Source: CAZMXI01 sp964570205 (GTDB taxonomy: Bacteria > Planctomycetota > Phycisphaerae > Tepidisphaerales > Tepidisphaeraceae). From it: a stretch of DNA of 11,109 bases. The position numbers were made by a program, and so were the translations under genes. Below, piece after piece: positions 6,643-11,109 of this stretch. Each line of letters opens with the position of its first letter. Within the stretch, counting starts at the first letter, position 1. The notes below the pieces were generated by a model. It had not been told where the DNA came from. It was given only the letters and a program-made list of their open reading frames with translations, and made no database searches. The DNA lies in assembly GCA_964570205.1 (NCBI GenBank), contig CAZMXI010000160.1:1-11109 (forward strand). The letters are read 5' to 3'.

Positions 6643-7359
6643 ATGCAGCTCATGCGGCTGGTCAGGGATGATGAGGAGTGTGTCTTGGACGAATCAGTTG
6701 AACAGGATGTCATGGAAGTGCCCCAAACCCCACCGGAGGATCCGGCCAACGATCTCCACGAAGAGCGCGACGGTCCGGTCGAGGATACTGCACAGGATCT
6801 GGCGGATGATGCTCCCGGGCAGTCACGCGATGGCGAGGATGTGGACATGGGCGTGCTGGAGGCGCTGCTGTTCTCAACTCACCATCCCCTGACACCCGCT
6901 CGCCTGGCCGAACTGCTGGAGTTGCCCGGCGTCAAGCCCCTTCGCAAGGCGATCAAGGCGCTCAATGCTCGCTATGAGCAGGCCCGAATGGCGTTTCGCG
7001 TTGAACAGGTGGCCGGTGGCTTCCAGATGCTCACCCTGCCCGAATACGGCGAGTTCCTGAACAGGCTGCATCAGCGCGAGGCAGATGCCAAGCTCACCAA
7101 GGCGGCGTTGGAGACCCTGGCGATCATCGCCTATAAGCAGCCGATCCTCCGGGCGGAGATCGAGGCCATTCGTGGCGTTGCCTGCGGCGAGACGATCCGT
7201 TCGCTAATGGAGAAGCACCTGGTCAAGATCGCCGGAAGGGCGGAAGAGCCCGGCCGGCCGATCCTTTATGGAACCACCAAGCGATTCCTCGAGGTTTTCG
7301 GGCTCAACAGCCTGAAGGATCTGCCTCCGGGCGACGATCTGGCCCGGCCGCGCGAGTAA
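6643..7359 (+). CDS. scpB: Segregation and condensation protein B
   Basis: This 238-residue cytoplasmic kleisin-associated protein forms the condensin complex with Smc and ScpA, which compacts and separates the chromosome. The conserved part starts at MGVLEALLFSTHHPLTPARLAELL (69-92). It includes the first winged helix with a gap-bridging FRVEQVAGGFQMLT (118-131) and the second winged helix with LTKAALETLAIIAYKQPILR (151-170), AEIEAIRGV (171-179) and the C-terminal GRPILYGTTKRFLEVFGL (204-221). Residues 1-66 are an added region rich in D and E with no fold that I recognise. The start is set by AGGAGG at 6631-6636. The gene is single: scpA is not beside it. It ends one base from the converging mutY stop. 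Confidence 0.95.
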   Translation: MQLMRLVRDDEECVLDESVEQDVMEVPQTPPEDPANDLHEERDGPVEDTAQDLADDAPGQSRDGEDVDMGVLEALLFSTHHPLTPARLAELLELPGVKPLRKAIKALNARYEQARMAFRVEQVAGGFQMLTLPEYGEFLNRLHQREADAKLTKAALETLAIIAYKQPILRAEIEAIRGVACGETIRSLMEKHLVKIAGRAEEPGRPILYGTTKRFLEVFGLNSLKDLPPGDDLARPRE

Positions 7360-7360
7360 C

Positions 7361-8488
7361 TCATTTCTTGACAATGGCTTGCAGCATGTAAGCAATCTTC
7401 AGTTGCGGCCTGGGGAGGGGAAAAGCCGACAGTCCGTCCAGGGTCACCCACCTGCTCGCCTGTTGCCTGGTCGAAGATCTCGTGTGGGCGACGAGAGAGC
7501 ACAGGTATACCTCGAACTGGTATTGCCGGTGAGTCAGGCCGTGCTCCACCGTTCCCAGGTGCGTTATCTCGCCCACCCTGATGCCGTGGCTCTGGTGCAG
7601 TACCTGGCTCGCGGAGGCTGCGCAGCCGGCAGGCAGGCTGACGAACTGCCACATGCCCGCCCAGCGGCCGCTATTCGGGCGTTGCTCGATCAGGAATCGG
7701 TCCTTGCGGCGGATACAGAACGTCCATCGCTTCTCGGTGGGTCTGGTCTTGGCTGGGGCGGGTCGGGGGATTCGATCCTGTGCGCCGATTTCATGGGCTT
7801 TGCAGCATCGCTGAAGCGGGCACGCAACGCATCTCGGAGTGCGGCTTGTGCAAACGGTAGCCCCAAGGTCCATCAGGGCTGAGTTGAAGTCGCCGACACG
7901 CCTGCGAGGCAGAATCTGCTCAGCGCGCTGCCAGAGCTGCTCGCGGATTCGCCGTAGGCGGGGATCTTGCTCAATGCCATCCAGCCGGCAGATGACGCGC
8001 ACCACATTGCCATCGAGAATCGGCGCCCGGCGATCGAATGCAATCGATGCAATGGCGCCGGCGGTGTATCGGCCGATTCCCGGAAGGTCCAGGAGCTGCT
8101 CGACGCTCGACGGGATAATCCCGCCGTGCTGCGCGGCGACGATTTTGGCGGTTCTCAGGAGATGCCGGGCGCGATAGTAGTATCCCAGTCCTTGCCAGAG
8201 ACGAAGAATGTCCTGATCGTCGGCGCTGGCGAGGGCGGTGACAGTCGGAAAGGCCTCAATGAAGCGGTGGTAGTAGGGGATGACCGTGCTGACCTGGGTC
8301 TGCTGAAGCATCAGTTCACTGACCAGGACGTGATAAGGATCAGGTCGTTTGCCGGCAGGATCGGACGGTCTTGTCCGCCACGGCAGCGTGCGGCAGTTGG
8401 CGTCGTACCATGCCAGCAGGGGTCCACGGAAGTCGCGGGATCGCGAACGCATGGGAGGCATTGTAAGGCCGAAAGGCACGCTCGGCAC
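7361..8488 (-). CDS. mutY: A/G-specific adenine DNA glycosylase
   Basis: MutY removes adenine mispaired with 8-oxoguanine. The HhH-GPD domain has the catalytic glutamate E58 in VSELMLQQTQV, LWQGLGYYYRAR (98-108), the helix-hairpin-helix LDLPGIGRYTAGAI (133-146) and the conserved aspartate D159 in ILDGNVVRV. The 4Fe-4S loop is intact with cysteines 213, 220, 223 and 229 (spacing 6-2-5). A C-terminal NUDIX-like domain, which reads 8-oxoG, begins near RWTFCIRRKDRFLIEQR (249-265). The total of 375 residues is normal. The start is uncertain: the longest form uses GTG 8488 with GGGAAGG almost touching it, GTG 8479 fits the spacing better, and ATG at 8461 or 8452 matches the family N-terminus but lacks a ribosome site. 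It converges with scpB. Confidence 0.95.
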   Translation of the reverse strand: MPSVPFGLTMPPMRSRSRDFRGPLLAWYDANCRTLPWRTRPSDPAGKRPDPYHVLVSELMLQQTQVSTVIPYYHRFIEAFPTVTALASADDQDILRLWQGLGYYYRARHLLRTAKIVAAQHGGIIPSSVEQLLDLPGIGRYTAGAIASIAFDRRAPILDGNVVRVICRLDGIEQDPRLRRIREQLWQRAEQILPRRRVGDFNSALMDLGATVCTSRTPRCVACPLQRCCKAHEIGAQDRIPRPAPAKTRPTEKRWTFCIRRKDRFLIEQRPNSGRWAGMWQFVSLPAGCAASASQVLHQSHGIRVGEITHLGTVEHGLTHRQYQFEVYLCSLVAHTRSSTRQQASRWVTLDGLSAFPLPRPQLKIAYMLQAIVKK

Positions 8489-8541
8489 ACCTTCCCGGCT
8501 GGCCCTGCTTACCGGTTTCTTTTTTGCATCAATAGAGGCAT

Positions 8542-8571
8542 TTGTCCTTGCATTCTGAGTCGGGATATATA
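8542..8571 (+). promoter_or_regulatory. Possible promoter of the DUF4926 gene
   Basis: TTGTCC (8542-8547) and TATATA (8566-8571) are spaced by 18 bases, each four of six to consensus, in the most AT-rich part of the mutY/DUF4926 divergent gap. A start near 8578 would give a leader of about 68 bases. Confidence 0.35.
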
Positions 8572-8634
8572 TGCTTAAGATTGCGGACGAGTTGTGTGGT
8601 GCCGCAGGCTTCGGGGCTGGTTTTCCTGACTCAG
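8555..8634 (+). repeat. Long inverted repeat in the DUF4926 leader, ending at its ribosome site
   Basis: CTGAGTCGGGA (8555-8565) pairs with TCCTGACTCAG (8624-8634) over 11 positions with a single G-U, enclosing 58 bases. The 3' arm touches GGAGG at 8635-8639. The 5' arm falls between the proposed -35 and -10, so it would be in the RNA only if transcription begins further upstream. Confidence 0.5.
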
Positions 8635-8639
8635 GGAGG
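8635..8639 (+). promoter_or_regulatory. Ribosome binding site of the DUF4926 gene
   Basis: GGAGG lies six bases before ATG 8646. It decides this start over the upstream in-frame ATG at 8571, which has no ribosome site. Confidence 0.8.
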
Positions 8640-8645
8640 AGTATT

Positions 8646-8876
8646 ATGCGTCAGCCTCGCATTGACGATTATGTGCGTCTGATTTCTGACATTCCCGAAC
8701 TGTGCTTACATCGGGGTGATGTAGGCGTGGTGCGGAGCACGTGGTTTGCCCCCACGACTGCCTACGAGGTGGAGTTCCACCCTGTCGGTATCGACACCAG
8801 CCAGACACGTGCTTTGCTCCTGGCTGAACAGGTCCAGGTCGAGGATGGCCCGCTGTTCGATGCGAGTCGTCTGTAA
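8646..8876 (+). CDS. DUF4926 family small protein
   Basis: This 76-residue protein resembles the DUF4926 family. The recognisable pattern is DYVRLISDIPEL followed by LHRGDVGVV (about 24-32) and AYEVEFHPVG (about 42-51), ending in ALLLAEQVQVED. It reads like a small SH3-like beta-barrel, with no signal peptide or membrane segment. The biochemical function of the family is unknown to me. Members are often found next to other small uncharacterised genes, in places resembling toxin-antitoxin pairs, but no partner is visible here. The start at 8646 is chosen for the perfect GGAGG; a longer form from 8571 would add 25 residues unlike the family. It is divergent from mutY and convergent with the PepSY gene. 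Confidence 0.82.
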   Translation: MRQPRIDDYVRLISDIPELCLHRGDVGVVRSTWFAPTTAYEVEFHPVGIDTSQTRALLLAEQVQVEDGPLFDASRL

Positions 8877-8905
8877 ACCATCGCTCGATGATCGCACAGT
8901 CAACC

Positions 8906-8937
8906 GGTGGACAACGAGGTGCCCGTCGTCGTCCATC
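8906..8937. terminator. Hairpin between the convergent DUF4926 and PepSY genes
   Basis: Positions 8906-8917 pair with 8926-8937 (core TGGAC/GTCCA and ACGA/TCGT) with one A-C mismatch, one G-U and an eight-base loop. It starts 30 bases after the DUF4926 stop and lies in a 96-bp convergent gap, where it could end transcription from both sides. Only a weak TCTTC follows on the plus strand. Confidence 0.42.
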
Positions 8938-8972
8938 TTCCCGTCACGCGGCTGAGGTCGTCCGGCAGCTTC

Positions 8973-9548
8973 TCACCACGGTACGCTCGCGAGGAATAGT
9001 CCGGCGCAAAGTCCCCCTGCAATCAGCATCGCCGCCAGGCCCACTTGTCGGCGGGTCGGTTGCGAAATGCATATCAAGAGGCCCGTTGACGCGCTGACGA
9101 GCAGCACCACCGCTACGGCATCGATTGCCCACCACCATTGCTTGCCCGAGTTCTTACCCGTGTGAAGGGCCGTGAGTCGGCCCAGCAACCCCTCCGACAT
9201 GACCTCGACCGTGGTGCGCCCGGATGTTCTGTCGATTGTCGCCCTTGCCGATTTGCCTGGCGATTTCAGAACCACCTCGACTACGTCATCCTGTGCATCG
9301 AAGGAATCCAGCTCGCCCTGAATCCTGAACTGCTGCCGCACCGCGGCGGTAATGGCATCCTTGCCTTCCACGAGCCGTTCGGGCGCAATCCGGCCTGTTA
9401 ACTCAGCCGATTGCACTTCATCGAGCATCAACGCTTCGCGGTGGTTCAGGAGCAGACCTGTCGCCGCGAAAAATGCCATCAGCACGAAACCCGCCATCGA
9501 AAGGTAGATGTGGATCGTGCGCATCCAACGTACCAGGGCGCCGTTCAT
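8973..9548 (-). CDS. PepSY-associated TM-helix membrane protein
   Basis: This 191-residue inner-membrane protein has three predicted helices: about 12-34, 139-161 and 167-189. The first carries IHIYLSMAGF...AATGLLLNHRE (12-38) with H13 and H36. After a soluble loop of about 100 residues comes LHTGKNSGKQWWWAIDA (128-144) with H129. This order (H...TG..LNH, then LHTGK..WW.ID) is that of the short PepSY_TM-like proteins found with DUF2271 and ApbE. Related PepSY-TM proteins are linked to ferric or flavin reduction in the envelope, and paired histidines could bind haem, which is inference. Its ATG overlaps the stop of the ApbE-DUF2271 gene (ATGA), so the two are translationally coupled. It is the last gene of the operon. 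Confidence 0.85.
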   Translation of the reverse strand: MNGALVRWMRTIHIYLSMAGFVLMAFFAATGLLLNHREALMLDEVQSAELTGRIAPERLVEGKDAITAAVRQQFRIQGELDSFDAQDDVVEVVLKSPGKSARATIDRTSGRTTVEVMSEGLLGRLTALHTGKNSGKQWWWAIDAVAVVLLVSASTGLLICISQPTRRQVGLAAMLIAGGLCAGLFLASVPW

Positions 9549-11029
9549 GGCGTGCTCCCTGCCCTGGGGCCGTAAACCAACCGGACTTCGGCGAAGTCGG
9601 TCGCGGCGGGCACTGAGCCGGTGGCCTGCTCGTCGCCGCAGGTGATCTTGCCGTCACGGATCTGGTGCCGACCGTGCTCGCGGTTCATCTCAACGCGGAT
9701 GGTGTACGTCCCAGAAGGCACGGGCTTGCCCGCATCATCCAGGCCATCCCAGGCGAGCTGGTATCGCCCTGGCGGGCGGGTTGCCCGAGTGACAGCGCGG
9801 ACCAGTTCGGGTCTCTCCTTCATGTGCTTCCACCAATCGGGCATGTCCTTGAAGTACTTGCGCTCGTTGCCCCACATGGCGATGTTCCGGACCAGCTTCC
9901 CGTCCTTGTCCTCGGCCCAAATGGCCACATAAGGCCGTTCTGCCCGCCGCCGCCCCTGTTGCTGCTGAATGGTGAGCGTGATCCCGAGTTGATAGTCCTT
10001 TGGCCATCCGGATTTGGGCTCTGCTCCCGACTCGGCCGCAACCTCGCTCAGCGCAAAGCCCGTGGTGCGGAATTGCTCGCCTGTCGCGTTGACCACCAGC
10101 GCCTGGGCGCCAGGCGTTTGCTCAACCAGGGCGATGCCCTGCTCCGGCGGAAGGACGCAGAGCGTGGTGGCCAGGGCATTTGCGGTCAAATTGTCGCGGG
10201 CGGTGACTGTGGCGCCGACGATCGTCTGGACGGGCTGACCAGTACGCGGATCGAGGATGTGACTGTACCAACGCCCGTTGATGCGGTAGCCCCGTTCGTA
10301 AGTGCCGCTCGTGGCGACGGCGCAATCCCGCAGGTCGAGTTGAGTGAGGGCGGGGGCGTTGTCCTGGGGCTGGCGAGGATTGGCGACGGCAATGCGGGCC
10401 GCGGCATCGCCCCAGATGAGCATGTCGCCGCCGATATTGAGCAGGATGCCGGTGGCGGCCGGAACCTTCGCCCGGGCACGGGCGACAGCGCTGCGGATGA
10501 TGAATGCCTTGCCCAGGGAGTCGATGTTGAGGCTCTGTCCGGATAGCGGGGTGACGGTCCGGGCGGCGGGGTCGATGCGGATGGCAGGCTCACGGAGTCG
10601 CGCGACCATCGGAGCAAGCTCGGCCATGGTTGGCAGGCGCTCATCGCGCTGGGCGGCCTGCCAGAGGGCGACCAACTCGCCCAGGCAGGGGCTGTAAGCG
10701 CCCGCGGACCGGCTCGCGAAGGTCTGGTAGGCCTGAAGGACCTCGATGAGCTCAGCGGAGCAGCGGAGGGTCTCGCGGGATGCGTTGAGGCGGCTGATTT
10801 CGCTGGCGGGGTCGTAGGTGCTGAGGATGGGCAGGAGCCGGTCGATTTCATCGAGGATGGCGTGTTCGGCCTGGAGGGCGAGGTGTTCGCTGGTGGTCCA
10901 GACGGTTAAGTCAAGGCTGGTGCCCAGGATATGATCGTGATGAAAGGCATAGGGAGTTGGGCTTGGCGTGGCGGCGGAGGCGAGCGTGAGGATCAACAGG
11001 ACCAGTCCGGTGCGGATGGGCTTGGACAT
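9545..11029 (-). CDS. Exported FAD:protein FMN transferase (ApbE) fused to a C-terminal DUF2271 domain
   Basis: This 494-residue protein has a signal peptide (residues 1 to about 20, no lipobox cysteine), so it acts outside the cytoplasm. Residues 28-330 form an ApbE domain: LGTSLDLTVW, LSTYDPASEISRLN (69-82), NIDSLGKAF (168-176), LLNIGGDMLIWG (196-207) and SGTYERGYRINGRWYSHILD (241-260) followed by PRTGQPV, then TANALATTL (282-290). ApbE links FMN from FAD to Thr or Ser of target proteins. Residues about 346-487 match DUF2271: YVAIWAEDKDGKLVRNIAMW (367-386), WWKHM, and RPPGRYQLAWDGLDDAGKPV (418-437) with SGTYTIRVEMNREHG. Two features are odd. The two parts are usually separate genes. Also, N284 replaces the aspartate normally seen in the AD-A-x-AT metal-binding motif. 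It overlaps the following PepSY gene by four bases. Confidence 0.92.
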   Translation of the reverse strand: MSKPIRTGLVLLILTLASAATPSPTPYAFHHDHILGTSLDLTVWTTSEHLALQAEHAILDEIDRLLPILSTYDPASEISRLNASRETLRCSAELIEVLQAYQTFASRSAGAYSPCLGELVALWQAAQRDERLPTMAELAPMVARLREPAIRIDPAARTVTPLSGQSLNIDSLGKAFIIRSAVARARAKVPAATGILLNIGGDMLIWGDAAARIAVANPRQPQDNAPALTQLDLRDCAVATSGTYERGYRINGRWYSHILDPRTGQPVQTIVGATVTARDNLTANALATTLCVLPPEQGIALVEQTPGAQALVVNATGEQFRTTGFALSEVAAESGAEPKSGWPKDYQLGITLTIQQQQGRRRAERPYVAIWAEDKDGKLVRNIAMWGNERKYFKDMPDWWKHMKERPELVRAVTRATRPPGRYQLAWDGLDDAGKPVPSGTYTIRVEMNREHGRHQIRDGKITCGDEQATGSVPAATDFAEVRLVYGPRAGSTP

Positions 11030-11037
11030 GGTCCGCC

Positions 11038-11065
11038 AGACTACGGACGAGCTGGATTATGTCAA
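11038..11065 (-). promoter_or_regulatory. Possible promoter of the ApbE-DUF2271 / PepSY operon
   Basis: The minus strand has a perfect TTGACA (11060-11065). With a 16-base spacer the best -10 is TAGTCT (11038-11043), three of six, which would leave almost no leader before the ATG at 11029. Alternatively CATAAT (11056-11061) is the -10, giving a leader of about 20 bases with a weak GGCGG ribosome site, but then no -35 is seen. Confidence 0.35.
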
Positions 11066-11109
11066 GACAAATCGGAATCAGCCGAGACCCCGGCCGGCGA
11101 GGGCTTTGG

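Noticed and set aside
8491..8530. CCGG...CCGG followed by TTTCTTTTTT as an intrinsic terminator on plus
   Set aside because: The stem is only four pairs with a 13-base loop, and no plus-strand gene ends upstream of it; it lies in the mutY/DUF4926 divergent promoter gap.
8571..8645. In-frame upstream ATG 8571 as start of the DUF4926 protein
   Set aside because: It has no ribosome site and overlaps the proposed -10, while ATG 8646 has a perfect GGAGG at ideal distance and gives the family-sized protein.
9665..10546. A 293-codon plus-strand open frame opposite the ApbE domain
   Set aside because: The minus-strand ApbE-DUF2271 frame has many family motifs; the plus frame has none.

Overview
The window is GC-rich, bacterial and almost fully coding: ten protein genes (one cut by the left edge) and one tRNA, with no insertion sequence, CRISPR array, rRNA or phage gene visible. 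A planctomycete-like organism fits best. The reasons are the two-subunit glycine decarboxylase (separate gcvPA), a secreted right-handed beta-helix protein of the GH141-like kind, an ApbE-DUF2271 protein, and GTG starts mixed with strong AGGAGG ribosome sites. This placement is an inference from gene content; no 16S or other decisive marker is present.

Left part (1-2359, minus strand): the glycine cleavage operon gcvT-gcvH-gcvPA, which presumably continues past position 1 into gcvPB. T, H and P together oxidise glycine to CO2, ammonia, NADH and methylene-tetrahydrofolate. A 103-bp divergent promoter region (2360-2462) separates it from a plus-strand aldehyde dehydrogenase of the Sad/YneI succinate-semialdehyde type (2463-3869).

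Middle part: a 193-bp gap with a stem-loop leads to a large exported beta-helix protein (4063-6252), probably a polysaccharide-active enzyme. Two strong hairpins follow it. A well-formed tRNA-Leu(CAA) with its own promoter (6416-6541) comes next, then scpB (chromosome segregation), which meets mutY (A/G-mismatch DNA glycosylase) tail to tail with one base between the stops.

Right part: divergent from mutY is a 76-aa DUF4926 protein with a perfect ribosome site and a long inverted repeat in its leader. It converges on a two-gene minus-strand operon: an exported ApbE flavin transferase fused to a DUF2271 domain, overlapping by ATGA with a three-helix PepSY-type membrane protein. This pair looks like a small envelope redox or metal-reduction module and is the least ordinary part of the window. 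Most of the rest is housekeeping. The points most worth checking are the ApbE-DUF2271/PepSY pair (including an Asp-to-Asn change in a metal-binding motif), the beta-helix enzyme with its different codon style, and the DUF4926 leader structure.
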